Positions 17,601 through 26,254 of a DNA stretch of 64,000 nucleotides are shown here, piece after piece. The notes below the pieces were generated by a model, which was given only the letters and a program-made list of their open reading frames with translations, did not search any database and had not been told where the DNA came from. The stretch comes from CAVXYG01 sp963706835 (GTDB lineage: Bacteria; Actinomycetota; Actinomycetes; S36-B12; GCA-2699445), in contig CAVPOB010000016.1 of assembly GCA_963706835.1 (NCBI GenBank), forward strand, positions 1 to 64,000. The letters are read 5' to 3'. Both the position numbers and the translations under genes were made by a program. Positions within the stretch are counted from its first letter, which is position 1, and each line of letters starts with the position of its first letter.

Positions 17601-17630
17601 GTGACCCGCAGCGTCATCATCATTACCTAG
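17601..17630 (+). CDS. Isoleucine leader peptide (9 residues)
   Basis: A nine-codon ORF reads MTRSVIIIT, with Val followed by three isoleucine codons (ATC ATC ATT) and then TAG. Ile codons in a row are improbable by chance in DNA this GC-rich. It is followed directly by two hairpins, the second a U-tailed terminator (17630-17683), and then by the citramalate synthase gene, which feeds isoleucine synthesis. GTG 17601 follows a CACACT box by six bases, so the transcript may be leaderless. This is the layout of a ribosome-mediated attenuator; regulation is inferred, not shown. Confidence 0.75.
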   Translation: MTRSVIIIT

Positions 17631-17654
17631 CGCGTCGACCGACCGTCGACGCGC
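17630..17654 (+). promoter_or_regulatory. First hairpin of the isoleucine attenuator
   Basis: A perfect 10-bp stem (17630-17639 with 17645-17654, GCGCGTCGAC and its complement) with a 5-nt loop begins at the leader stop codon. A ribosome at the stop or stalled at the Ile codons would cover its 5' arm. It lies one base before the terminator stem. Confidence 0.6.
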
Positions 17655-17655
17655 C

Positions 17656-17683
17656 GCCCCCTACGCCCAGCGAGGGGGCTTTT
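17656..17683 (+). terminator. Rho-independent terminator of the isoleucine attenuator
   Basis: Stem GCCCCCT/AGGGGGC (17656-17662 with 17673-17679), 10-nt loop, then TTTT at 17680-17683. It stands between the leader peptide and citramalate synthase, 31 bp before the gene, and would end transcription unless overridden. Confidence 0.75.
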
Positions 17684-17713
17684 CCATGTCCGACCACGAG
17701 TGGGGAGCAGGCC

Positions 17714-19310
17714 ATGAGCCGCGATTCCTTCCATGTCTTCGACACCACGTTGCGCGACGGGGCCCAGCGCGAGGGCATCTCCTACTCCGTCGCCGACAAG
17801 CTGGCGGTGGCACGCCTGCTCGACGACTACGGGGTCGGGTTCATCGAGGGCGGTTGGCCCGGCGCGATGCCCAAGGACACCGAGTTCTTCGCTCGGGCCC
17901 GCACCGAGTTGGATCTGCAGCATGCGCAACTGGTGGCCTTCGGATCCACCCGCAAGGCGGGCACCCGCGTGCAGGAGGACCGTCAGGTGGCCGGCTCTGC
18001 TCGCGTCGGAGGCCCCCGTGGTCTGCCTGGTCGCCAAGTCCGATGTCCGGCATGTGGCTGAAGCACTGCGCACCTCGCAGGAGGAGAACCTCGACATGGT
18101 CGCCGACACGGTGGCCTACCTCGTGGAGCACGGACGCCGGGTGTTCGTCGATCTGGAGCACTTCTTCGACGGATACCGCCACGACCCCGACTACGGCGTG
18201 CGACTGCTGCAGCGCGCGTTCGAGGCCGGGGCCAGCGTCGGCGTGCTGTGCGACACCAACGGCGGGATGCTCCCCAGCGACATCGCAACGATCGTCGCCG
18301 ACGTCGGTGCCCGCAGCGGGGTGCGTCTGGGTATCCATTGCCAGGACGACACCGGGTGCGCCGTGGCCAACACCATCGCCGCGGTGGAGGCGGGAGTGAC
18401 GCACGTGCAGGGAACGGCGAACGGCTACGGGGAGCGGACGGGCAACGCCGACCTGTTCGCGGTCGTGGCGAACCTGGAGTTGAAGCGCGGGCTGTCGGTG
18501 CTGCCCGCGGGCAAGTTGCGCGAGACGACCCGCATCGCGCACGCCATCGCGGAGATCGCGAACCTGCCACCCGACACGCACCAGCCGTACGCCGGGGTCT
18601 CCTCCTTCGCCCACAAGGCGGGTCTGCATGCCTCGGCGCTGAAGGTGAACGCCGAGCTCTACAACCACATCCATCCCGAAGTGGTCGGCAACACCCAGCG
18701 CGTACTGGTCACGGAGATGGCTGGCCGGGCATCGGTGGAGATGAAGGGCACCGAGCTGGGCTACGACCTGGCCGAGCACCCGGATGTCGTCGGCGCGGTG
18801 GTTGACCGGGTCAAGGCCCTGGAGCAGCGCGGCTATTCCTTCGAAGCGGCTGACGCCTCGTTCGAGCTGCTGCTGGCAGACGCCCTGGGCAGGATCCGGC
18901 GCGCCTATGAGGTGGAGTCGTGGCGAACCATCGTGTCCCAGGGCAAGGACGGCGATGTGGTCAGCGAAGCCATCGTGAAGCTGCGGGTCGAAGGGCAGCG
19001 CATCATCTCGGCCGAGGAGGGCAACGGCCCGGTCAACGCCCTGGATAACGCGCTGCGGGCCGCGGTCACCCAGGTGCATCCGGAGTTGGCTGACCTGCAG
19101 CTGGTCGACTACAAGGTCCGCATCCTCGAGGGAGTCAAGGGCACCGATGCGGTGACCCGGGTGCTGGTGAGCACCAGCGACGGTACCCGGGAGTGGACCA
19201 CTGTCGGCGTCCACGAGAACGTGATCCACGCGTCCTGGCTTGCGCTGGACGATGCCATCACCTACGGGCTGCTGCTCAAGAACGGCCGCCATGACCCAGC
19301 CGAGACGTGA
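17714..19310 (+). CDS. cimA: Citramalate synthase, frame broken once
   Basis: CimA condenses acetyl-CoA and pyruvate to (R)-citramalate, the entry to threonine-independent isoleucine synthesis. Motifs: FDTTLRDGAQREGISYS at the N-terminus, VGFIEGGWPGAMPKDTEFF (typical of the CimA rather than LeuA branch), DTNGGMLP, HCQDDTGCAVANT, GTANGYGERTGNADL, and a C-terminal LeuA-type dimer domain (VNALDNALRAAVTQVHPEL). One extra G near 17993 shifts the frame between RQVA and ALLASEAPVVC; removing it restores about 531 residues. The gene looks otherwise intact, so the shift is probably an error. It lies directly downstream of the Ile leader and terminator, which supports isoleucine-responsive control. Confidence 0.9.
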
Positions 19311-19457
19311 TCGCCCCGGCCCTGGTGGCGCATTGATCATGGTCCAGGTCGATCACGGCCGTGGCGGGGCGCCCTGCGTCGCCGCGTGATGCGGCATCGC
19401 CGAGCGGTAGGGCCGGCATCGGCGTAGCCGTCGCAGTACCCGGTCGCAGCCCTGTGC

Positions 19458-19492
19458 TCAGCCGTCAGCCGTCAGCCGTCAGCCGTCAGCCG
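19458..19492. repeat. Heptanucleotide tandem repeat (TCAGCCG x5)
   Basis: Five perfect copies of TCAGCCG in a row, in the 288-bp gap between cimA and the FAH-family gene. Copy number could vary between strains. The rest of this gap has no coding or RNA gene that I can support; a -10 box for the next gene lies at its end. Confidence 0.9.
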
Positions 19493-19586
19493 AAGGCCCG
19501 GCGCGTGCCGCCGTTGAGCAGGCGACGCACTCCGTCCGGCAACCGCGCCGTGGCTGCCCCGGCCGCGGACCGGCGAGGCGTTCGGC

Positions 19587-19592
19587 TAGGTT
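19587..19592 (+). promoter_or_regulatory. -10 box, leaderless type, FAH-family gene
   Basis: TAGGTT lies six bases before GTG 19599. This is the spacing seen before other genes here and predicts a transcript starting at the start codon. Confidence 0.45.
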
Positions 19593-19598
19593 GGATCG

Positions 19599-20396
19599 GT
19601 GTATATCGCCCGCGCCCAGTTGAACGACGACGTCGTGTTCGGCCTCGTGGAGGGACTCGACCCGGCGGGGGACCCCACGCCGGAGTCGGTGTTCGCCCCC
19701 ATCGCTAGCCACCCCTACGTCCCCGAACCGTTGCCGCTGGGTCCGCGCCTGCCGCTGGCCGATGTGCGGATCCTGGCGCCGGTCCTGCCCAGCAAGGTCG
19801 TGGCGGTGGCCCGCAACTACGCCGCGCACGCCGCCGAGATGGGCGAAGAGGTCCGCGCGGAGCCCGATCTGTTCCTCAAGCCGAATACTGCTGTCATCGG
19901 ACCGGGGTCGCCGGTGCTGTACCCCCCGGGCACCGAGCGGGTCGATCAAGAGGCGGAGCTGGCCGTGGTCATCTCGCGGCTGTGCAAGTCGGTGCCAGTG
20001 GAGCGCGTTCCGGAGGTGATCCTGGGCTACACGTGCGCCAACGACGTCACGGCGCGCGACCTGCAGCAGCGCGACAACCAGTGGGGCCGCGCGAAGGGCT
20101 TCGACACCTTCTGCCCGCTCGGCCCCTGGATTGCCACCGAGGAGGTCGATCCGACGGCGGCGCACCTGGTGGGGGAGGTCAACGGCGAGCTGCGGCAGTC
20201 GGGCAGCACGGCCGACCTGGCGCACTCAGTGGCCGACCTCGTCGCCTACATCAGCGACATCATGACGCTGCTGCCCGGCGACGTGATCCTCACCGGCACC
20301 CCGTCCGGCACCGGGCCGGTACTGCCGGGCGACGTGATGGAGGTGACCGTCCCTGGTATCGGGACGCTGCGCAACGAGGTGGTGCTGCGTGACTGA
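19599..20396 (+). CDS. Fumarylacetoacetate hydrolase family protein
   Basis: A 265-residue FAH-fold enzyme. After an N-terminal cap it has KVVAVARNYAAHAAEMG, EPDLFLKPNTAVIGPGSPV, the metal-binding acidic residues in VDQEAELAVVI, GYTCANDVTARDLQQRDNQWGRAKGFDTFCPLGPWI, and the closing DVILTGTPSGTGPVLPGDVMEV. Family members hydrolyse or decarboxylate acylpyruvates and 2-oxo acids (acylpyruvase, oxaloacetate decarboxylase, homoprotocatechuate pathway); the substrate cannot be read from sequence. A gene of this type next to gltX is common in actinobacteria. Its end overlaps the gltX start by eight bases, so translation is probably coupled. Confidence 0.88.
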   Translation: MYIARAQLNDDVVFGLVEGLDPAGDPTPESVFAPIASHPYVPEPLPLGPRLPLADVRILAPVLPSKVVAVARNYAAHAAEMGEEVRAEPDLFLKPNTAVIGPGSPVLYPPGTERVDQEAELAVVISRLCKSVPVERVPEVILGYTCANDVTARDLQQRDNQWGRAKGFDTFCPLGPWIATEEVDPTAAHLVGEVNGELRQSGSTADLAHSVADLVAYISDIMTLLPGDVILTGTPSGTGPVLPGDVMEVTVPGIGTLRNEVVLRD

Positions 20397-21931
20397 CCAG
20401 CAACTGCGGGTGCGCTTCTGCCCGTCGCCGACCGGCAACCCGCATGTCGGGATGATTCGCACGGCCCTGTTCAACTGGGCGTTCGCCCGCCACCACGGCG
20501 GCACCTTCGTCTTCCGCATCGAGGACACCGATGCGCTGCGCGACACCGAGCAGTCCTACGAGGACCTGCTCAGCGCCATGCGGTGGCTGGGCCTGGATTG
20601 GGACGAGGGGCCCGAGGTGGGCGGCCCGTACGGCCCGTACCGCCAGTCGCAGCGTCGGGGTCAGTACGACGAGGTCGCTCAGCAGCTCCTGGATGCCGGC
20701 TACGCCTACCGCTGCTACTGCTCGCCGCAGGAGCTGGAGGACAGGCGGGAGGCCGCGCGCAGCGCCGGCGCCGCGCCAGGCTACGACGGGCACTGCCGAG
20801 CACTGACCAGTGCCCAGATCGCAGGGTTCGAGGGCGAGGGCCGCCGTCCCGCCATCCGGTTCCGGATGCCGGAAGGGACGATCGCCTGGGACGATCTGGT
20901 CCGCGGCGAGTTGTCCTTCGACACCGAGCACGTGCCCGGACTACGTGATCGTGCGGGCCAGCGGCGAGCCGCTGTACCCGCTGGTGAACCCGGTCGATGA
21001 TGCTGCGATGCGGATCACCCACGTGCTGCGCGGGGAGGATCTGCTGTCCAGCACGCCGCGGCAGATCGCCATGTATCGCGCGCTGTTGGAGTTGGGGGTG
21101 GCTGTCGGCGAAGTCCCCCGGTTCGGCCACCTGCCCTATGTGATGGGGGAGGGCAACCGCAAGCTCAGCAAGCGCAACATCGAGTCCTCGCTGGGGATGT
21201 ACCGCGAGCAGGGCTACCTGCCGGAAGGCCTGCTCAACTATCTCGCGCTGCTGGGATGGTCGCTGCCGCGCGGCTGGCCGCTGCCCGCCGATGGACCGCC
21301 GCCTCCCGGCACTGATCCCGACGAGGCGCCCGAAGAGCGCGAACGGGATGTCTTCGCGCTCTCGGAAATGGTGGCGGCCTTCGATTTGGACCGGGTCAAT
21401 CCGAATCCCGCCCGGTTCGATCTGAAGAAGTGCACCGCGATCAACGGCGATCACATCCGGTGGCTGTCGCCCCAGGAGTGCTACGAGCGGCTCGCCGAGT
21501 ACCTCCGGGGAACCGGCCTGCTGGGCGAGGCCGGGCACGAGGAGTTGTTGCAGGCGGCGGTCCCCCTGATCCAGGAGCGGATCCAGACGTTGGGCGAGGC
21601 GCCGGCGATGTTGGAGTTCCTCTTCGCCGCGGAGGATGACTTCGCCGTGGATCCAACTGACGCCGCGAAGATGCTGGATGAGCGAGGCCGGTCGGTGATC
21701 AGGGCGGCCGCCGACGCTCTGGCCGAGCTGCCCGACTGGTCCACCGCCGAGATCGAGGCAGCTCTGCGCACCGCCCTGATCGATGGCCTGGGACTGAAGC
21801 CGAGGCTGGCTTTCGGGCCGGTTCGTGTGGCGGTGACCGGACGCCGGGTGTCGCCGCCACTGTTCGAGTCACTGGAGCTGCTAGGGCGCGAGCGGACGAT
21901 GCGCCGACTCGCCGCAGCGGCTGCGGATTAG
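20389..21931 (+). CDS. gltX: Glutamyl-tRNA synthetase, frame broken once
   Basis: GluRS charges tRNA-Glu in the cytoplasm. Class I marks are present: RFCPSPTGNPHVGMIRTALFNW (HIGH-type), EDTDALRDTEQSY, and the KMSKS-type loop KLSKRN; the C-terminal anticodon-binding helical domain runs to the end. The frame is lost after STEHVPG and continues one frame on with DYVIVRASGEPLYPLVNPVDD; one extra G near 20938 explains it. Corrected length is about 513 residues, normal for the family. GltX is essential, so this is very likely a sequence error. GTG 20389 overlaps the FAH gene. A strong hairpin follows the stop. The tRNA-Glu gene lies 1.7 kb downstream on the other strand. Confidence 0.92.
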
Positions 21932-21948
21932 ACCGTAGACGACGCAAC

Positions 21949-21978
21949 GGCCCCCCGCTCCATGGGACACGGGGGGCC
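21949..21978 (+). terminator. Hairpin terminator after gltX
   Basis: A perfect 9-bp stem GGCCCCCCG/CGGGGGGCC (21949-21957 with 21970-21978), 12-nt loop, begins 17 bp after the gltX stop and is followed by GCTT. It is GC-rich with a poor U-tract, as is usual in actinobacteria. Confidence 0.7.
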
Positions 21979-21982
21979 GCTT

Positions 21983-22057
21983 GTAGCCCCGACGGGATTC
22001 GCACCCGCGCTCCCTCCTCGACAGAGCGGCGTGCGCTCGTGGCCCGCTCCACCGGCC
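21983..22057 (-). pseudogene. Degenerate tRNA-Glu-like remnant
   Basis: The first 30 bases (TGTAGCCCCGACGGGATTCG and onward) repeat the 3' end and T-arm of the intact tRNA-Glu at 23616-23688 with one mismatch, and further similarity continues through GCGGCGTGC. The T-loop reads TGCGAAT instead of TTCGAAT, the anticodon stem does not pair, and no 5' acceptor strand complements the 3' end. It is therefore not a working tRNA. It is in the same orientation as the real gene, forming a direct repeat around 1.6 kb. Confidence 0.6.
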
Positions 22058-22230
22058 ACCTACGGACGGCGCAAACCATGGGGGTCCGCCCCCTCTATCC
22101 CAGGTGCTGCCACCTGGCACTCGTGCAGGCGGGACTCGGTGGAGCAGATCTGGGCTATGCAGCTTGGCGCAGTCAGGAGTGTGGTGCTGCGGGCCTGCGG
22201 CTGACCACGGGAACCGTTCCGCAGCGCTAG

Positions 22231-22790
22231 GCGGTGTCGGCGCTCGACTGGGCGCGGCCGGAGTCACGCCTGTCGCGGGGGTTTGCACCCGTTGCGGGGG
22301 TTGATTGCGCCTCCGGGCCGGCAACTGTGCACCTGTTGCGGGGGTTTGCACCCGGGGCGGGGGCTGATTGCGCCTCCGGGCCGGCAACTGTGCACCCGTT
22401 GCGGGGGTTTGCACCCGGGGCGGGGGCGCTGGGCCCCTCTGGGGCGGCAACTGTGCACCCGTCACCGGGGCGGCACTCCGGGACGGCAACTGTGCACCCG
22501 GTTCGGGGGTTTGCACCCGGGACGGGGGCGCTGGGCCCCGATCCGACCGATTCCGCCCCCGCGCCGGGTGCAAACCCCCGAACCGGGTGCAGACTTGGCC
22601 CGGAATCCGGCCGTTCCGCCCCCGCGGCGGGTGCAAACCCCCGAACCGGGTGCAGACGTCCCCGGAAGCGTGGGCCGAGAGCGCCCCGGTGGCAAGACTG
22701 GGAGCCGGGGACTCGACCCGGGCCGCCGGCGGCCCGCTCGCTCCCCCCACCGACACGGGAGCCAACCACACTCCCGATTTCGGTGAGCCG
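22231..22790. repeat. 63-bp-unit palindromic element, copy B
   Basis: Same-direction units start at 22326, 22389, 22452 and 22491, with a degenerate one before at about 22263; spacing is 63 bp except one shortened 39-bp unit (24 bp missing). The centre (about 22530-22552, GATCCGACCGATTCC) is followed by two opposed units ending at 22591 and 22654. The left end begins GGTGTCGGCGCTC. The right end (22655-22790) is nearly identical, in reverse complement, to the left flank of copy C, including GGCAAGACTGGGAGCCGGGG and a CGGGAG/CTCCCG hairpin. It lies between convergent gltX and tRNA-Glu. Confidence 0.88.
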
Positions 22791-23540
22791 GTTATGCACC
22801 TGCGCGACTGCGGTTCAGTCAGATGCGGGGGAGGGGGGTGACGGCGTACAAGCTCCCAGGTGTCGCTTCACGCCCGGCCGAGCGGCCGGCTGTCTTCATC
22901 GACGACATCGACGACATGACGACGACGACCTGACCGACGCCGAGCACGACTGGGCCGACGTAGGCAGCGACGCGGGGCGCGAGACGCTCGTCCTGCAGCC
23001 GCGGGCGGATACTCAGCTGGAACGCTGGCACGTCGAGGAGGTGCGCGCTCTCGCCCGTAGGCACATCCCTGCCGGAGGGCTGACCGATCGCAATCAGGCG
23101 CCCCCAGCCATATGGCTGAGGGTCCTTCACGGAGGCGAAGCCGGGATCAGCGACGTAACGCTAGTTCTCGCTCAGCGCGAGCCGCGCTGGCTCGATGGCC
23201 CGGCAAGATGCTGGTCGCCGGTCATCGACACAGAGGTCGCGGCACCCGCCTGTACCGTGCGATGCCTGTGCCAGCAGGGCCACGCGCCAGGCCGAGCGAG
23301 GTGCTGCCGATTGGGGTCGTGCAGCTTCCCCTGAGAGACATCCCGTACCCGGCGGCGCCAGAGCGGAGATGCCCCATCCGCGAGGTACCGGAGCGTGGCG
23401 AAGGGGGTCTGGGGCACTTCTTGCTCCGACGCTGCGCGCCCGGGGTTCGTCACAACGTTGCAGCGTCCCCCTCGACCGACGTCGACAAGGGGACGTCAGG
23501 TGGGCCCACGGCGCACGGACATCGCGATCTCGTAGCGTGC
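22791..23540. other. Unassigned intergenic stretch
   Basis: No gene that I can support. One rightward frame (about 22910-23330, stop at 23332-23334) has weak coding character, with a segment TLVLQPRADTQLERWHVEEVRALARRHIPAG, but no start signal or recognised family. It may be the remnant of a lost gene between repeat copy B and the tRNA terminator. Confidence 0.4.
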
Positions 23541-23583
23541 CAAAAAGACGCAGGCGGGAATGGATGTCTCCATTCCCGCCTGC
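23541..23583 (-). terminator. Rho-independent terminator of the tRNA-Gln/tRNA-Glu unit
   Basis: A perfect 15-bp stem (23550-23564 with 23569-23583) and a 4-nt loop; on the minus strand it is followed by five U (AAAAA at 23542-23546 on the plus strand). It lies 32 bp downstream of the tRNA-Glu 3' end and is the best terminator in the window. Confidence 0.9.
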
Positions 23584-23615
23584 GGGCAACCTGCTTGCGC
23601 GACTTGTGGTCGCTG

Positions 23616-23688
23616 TAGCCCCGACGGGATTCGAACCCGCGCTACCGCCTTGAGAGGGCGGCGTGCTAGGCCACTACACAACGGGGCC
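23616..23688 (-). tRNA. tRNA-Glu (anticodon CTC)
   Basis: A 73-nt cloverleaf: acceptor GGCCCCG pairs with CGGGGCT (with a G-U at the first pair), D-arm GTGT/GCAC, anticodon stem CCGCC/GGCGG with loop CTCTCAA, T-arm GCGGG-TTCGAAT-CCCGT, discriminator A. No CCA is encoded. It reads GAG codons. It is downstream of tRNA-Gln, 54 bp away, with a shared promoter and terminator. Confidence 0.95.
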
Positions 23689-23742
23689 GTGCCACGGACT
23701 GGGTGGTGCTGCTGTCGGTCTCGTCCGCAGGGGCCGACTGCG

Positions 23743-23814
23743 CTGGGGTACCAGGACTCGAACCTAGACTAACGGAGCCAGAATCCGTCGGGCTGCCAAT
23801 TACCCCATACCCCA
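23743..23814 (-). tRNA. tRNA-Gln (anticodon CTG)
   Basis: A 72-nt cloverleaf: acceptor TGGGGTA pairs with TACCCCA, D-loop AATTGGCAG, anticodon stem ACGGA/TCCGT with loop TTCTGGC, T-loop TTCGAGT, discriminator G. No CCA is encoded. It reads CAG codons, the dominant Gln codon in this GC-rich genome, and is the first gene of the two-tRNA unit. Confidence 0.95.
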
Positions 23815-23844
23815 TAGGGCCGCACCTCTCGGTGCGTCTGTAGG

Positions 23845-23872
23845 AGTATAGCCCATGGGGCCGGAGGTGAAA
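23845..23872 (-). promoter_or_regulatory. Promoter of the tRNA-Gln/tRNA-Glu unit
   Basis: On the minus strand, TTTCAC (23867-23872) and TATACT (23845-23850) are separated by 16 bp, and the -10 box ends 30 bp before tRNA-Gln. This is close to the vegetative sigma consensus and fits strong stable-RNA expression. Confidence 0.6.
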
Positions 23873-23922
23873 CCTCCCGCGATGGGTCCAGGCGCCGCCC
23901 CGGCGCTCTCCTCGGCAGTATC

Positions 23923-25455
23923 GTGCGGGGTGTGCGGTGGGCCGGACGAGTCGCGGCAGCCGGGCTGGTCGCCGGCTGCCTGACCGCGGGCGCGGTCACG
24001 GCGCCGCTTTCGGCGCAGGAAGACGATCGGCCCATCACCGTGATGACCCGCAACGTCTATCTGGGGGCCGATATCGGGGCCGCGCTGGACGTCCTGCCCG
24101 ACTTGCCCGCGGCCGGCGAACTGCTGTGGGAGCAGGTCGTCGCCACCGACTGGCCGGTTCGCGTGCAGCGGCTTGCCAGCGAGATCGCCCGGTTCGCCCC
24201 CGACGTCATCGGTCTGCAGGAGGCGGCCCGCTGGATGTGCCGACCCTCCGCGCTGGGGTCGCGCGTCGATGTCTTCCACTTCACGCAGGACCTGCTGGCC
24301 GCCACCTCGTCCGCCGGCGTGGAGTACGCGGTTGCCCAGGCGGGCCCGGATCGGGCTGAGAACGAGGGCTTCCGCATCGGGCCCCTGCCCTGGGTGTCCA
24401 TGACCGATCCGGAGACGTTCCAGCCGCTCTTCGGCCAGGATTCCGCAGAATGCGGCTTCGCGGTGAGCGATGTGCTGCTGGTGCGAGCCGATCACGCCGA
24501 CGGCGTGCAGCGTGCGGGCACGTCGGAGTACGAGGAGCGCCACACGATCGTGCCCACGGTCCTGGCCCTCGACCGGGGATACGCCTGGGCCGACATCGCA
24601 GTGCGGGGGAGCACGGTGCGCTTCGTCACCACGCACCTGGAGTCGCAGTGGTCGCCCGGCGAGATCCCCGTGGCGGCCCGCCAGGCTCGGCAACTCGTCG
24701 CCGACCTGGCGGCCACGAACGGCCCGCTGGTCGTCATGGGCGACTTCAACTCCGATCCCCGCGACCCGCGGTCGCGGGTCGCGGCGAACCCGGCTGATCA
24801 GCCGGAGGCTGGTCCGACCTGCCCGCCGCAGCCGCAGCGGCTCACCGTGCAGGACTCGCGGGCCGATTGCAGCGCGTACTGGACGATGCGCCGCGCCGGC
24901 TACCTGTCCGCAGGCCCGGATGACTTCGAGCCGGCCAATGCCACCTATGGCGCTTCGAGCCTGCTCGCCGGACCCGACCCGCAGCGACTGGCTGCGGCAC
25001 TGGCCGCCGGGAATGCCTTCGGCTTCACCGATCGACTGGACTATGTGTTCGTCCGCAACGCCGTGCGTCCAACAGGTGGTGAGTTGACCGGCCACATCTG
25101 GCCGTTCGGCCCATCGGTCTGGCCGTGCGAGACCGCCGAGCAGATCGCCAACACCGCTGCCGCGGCCGCGGTCCTGGCAGCGGCGGGACGGGATACCCCG
25201 CCGCAGGGCGCGGGGATATGCCTGCCCAGCGATCACGCCGGCGTCGTGGTGTCGTTGCAGGTCGATGATGGCGCTTCGGTGGCCGGGGACCCGCCGCCGA
25301 TCGGGCATGATCCCTTCCGCCTGGTCTGGTGGCACCTCGTGGTGGCCATGGGCGCCCTGGTGGCGGCTGCCCTGTGGTGGCGCCGGCGCAGTGCGCGTCG
25401 GCGGCGCGAAGTGGCCAGCGAGTCGGCAGCCGACGCAGCGGCTACCCCAGACTGA
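23923..25455 (+). CDS. Secreted, C-terminally anchored endonuclease/exonuclease/phosphatase family protein
   Basis: A 510-residue protein. Residues 1-31 are a signal peptide (RVAAAGLVAGCLTAGAVTAPLSAQ). The body is an EEP (DNase I-like) domain: ITVMTRNVYLGADI, FAPDVIGLQEAARW with the metal-binding Glu, VRFVTTHLE, VVMGDFNSDPRDPRS and the final SDHAGVVVSLQ. Near residues 468-488 a membrane helix (LVWWHLVVAMGALVAAALWW) is followed by an Arg-rich tail, so the enzyme is probably held on the outside of the membrane. EEP enzymes cleave phosphodiesters in nucleic acids or phospholipids; the substrate is not clear. GTG 23923 is the only good start before the signal peptide. Its last 14 bases overlap convergent cobS. 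Confidence 0.8.
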   Translation: MRGVRWAGRVAAAGLVAGCLTAGAVTAPLSAQEDDRPITVMTRNVYLGADIGAALDVLPDLPAAGELLWEQVVATDWPVRVQRLASEIARFAPDVIGLQEAARWMCRPSALGSRVDVFHFTQDLLAATSSAGVEYAVAQAGPDRAENEGFRIGPLPWVSMTDPETFQPLFGQDSAECGFAVSDVLLVRADHADGVQRAGTSEYEERHTIVPTVLALDRGYAWADIAVRGSTVRFVTTHLESQWSPGEIPVAARQARQLVADLAATNGPLVVMGDFNSDPRDPRSRVAANPADQPEAGPTCPPQPQRLTVQDSRADCSAYWTMRRAGYLSAGPDDFEPANATYGASSLLAGPDPQRLAAALAAGNAFGFTDRLDYVFVRNAVRPTGGELTGHIWPFGPSVWPCETAEQIANTAAAAAVLAAAGRDTPPQGAGICLPSDHAGVVVSLQVDDGASVAGDPPPIGHDPFRLVWWHLVVAMGALVAAALWWRRRSARRRREVASESAADAAATPD

Positions 25456-26254
25456 GCGCCAGCAGCAGCAGCGCCGCAGTCTGCGCGCACTCCACGGCGG
25501 CACCGAGCACGTCGCCGGTGATGCCGCCCAGCCGTTGTCGCGCGGTGCGGCCCAGGATGAGGCCGACGCCGACCGCGGCGAGCACTGCGGCGGCCGCCGC
25601 GACCCCCGTCCCTGCACTGCCGAGGCCCCACCCGCACAACGCCGCCAGCACCGTCCAGGCCACCGTCGCGGCGGCCGCGCCGGTGGTGGAGACCCGGCCG
25701 GCCACCCAAGCGCCCAACCGGGAGCCCGGGGCCGCTGGCACGCCCGGACGGCACAACAACGCAAGGCTGAGCCGACCCGCCGGCACCGCCACCAGCAATC
25801 CCAGCGTGGCCGCACCCTGGGCGGTCAGGTGAGCCAAGGCCGCAACCTGCAGCAGGAGGATCACGACGACCGTCATCACCCCGAACGGACCGATGTCCGA
25901 CTGGTGCATCACGGCCAGCGACCGGGCCGGGTCGCGCCCGGCGCCCAGGCCATCGGCGAGGTCGGCCAGGCCGTCCAGGTGCAGGCCCCGCGTGAGATAG
26001 GCCAGCACCCCGATCGCCGCGACAGCCGCGAGCAGGTGGCCTGCCGCGGTCTCGGTGAGCGCGACGATCACGGCGAGGACAACACCGGTCATCACGGCCA
26101 GCACCAGCCCGATCAGCGGCGCCAGCAGCACGATCCTGCCGGGATCCGGTGGTCGCTCGTCGGACCGGCCGAGCGGCAGTCGGGTGAAGAAGGCACAGCT
26201 GGCACGCGTGTCGGCGGCCAGGGATGCCGGAGGCGGTGCCGCCGGACTGCTCAC
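25442..26254 (-). CDS. cobS: Adenosylcobinamide-GDP ribazoletransferase (cobalamin synthase)
   Basis: CobS joins adenosylcobinamide-GDP with alpha-ribazole in the last stage of cobalamin assembly at the membrane. The 270-residue, very hydrophobic protein has the family blocks SCAFFTRLPLG, TRGLHLDGLADLADGLGAG and AVMHQSDIGPFGVMTVVVILLLQ, with many membrane helices after. GTG 26254 overlaps the cobT stop (GTGA), so translation is coupled. It is the last gene of a leftward operon that begins at the B12 riboswitch. Length is normal. Confidence 0.93.
   Translation of the reverse strand: MSSPAAPPPASLAADTRASCAFFTRLPLGRSDERPPDPGRIVLLAPLIGLVLAVMTGVVLAVIVALTETAAGHLLAAVAAIGVLAYLTRGLHLDGLADLADGLGAGRDPARSLAVMHQSDIGPFGVMTVVVILLLQVAALAHLTAQGAATLGLLVAVPAGRLSLALLCRPGVPAAPGSRLGAWVAGRVSTTGAAAATVAWTVLAALCGWGLGSAGTGVAAAAAVLAAVGVGLILGRTARQRLGGITGDVLGAAVECAQTAALLLLALSLG

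Noticed and set aside
21983..22057. A functional second tRNA-Glu
   Set aside because: No 5' acceptor strand, a mismatched anticodon stem and an altered T-loop rule out a working cloverleaf.
22910..23334. A gene between repeat copy B and tRNA-Glu
   Set aside because: One frame looks weakly protein-like, but no start, family or conserved motif could be supported.
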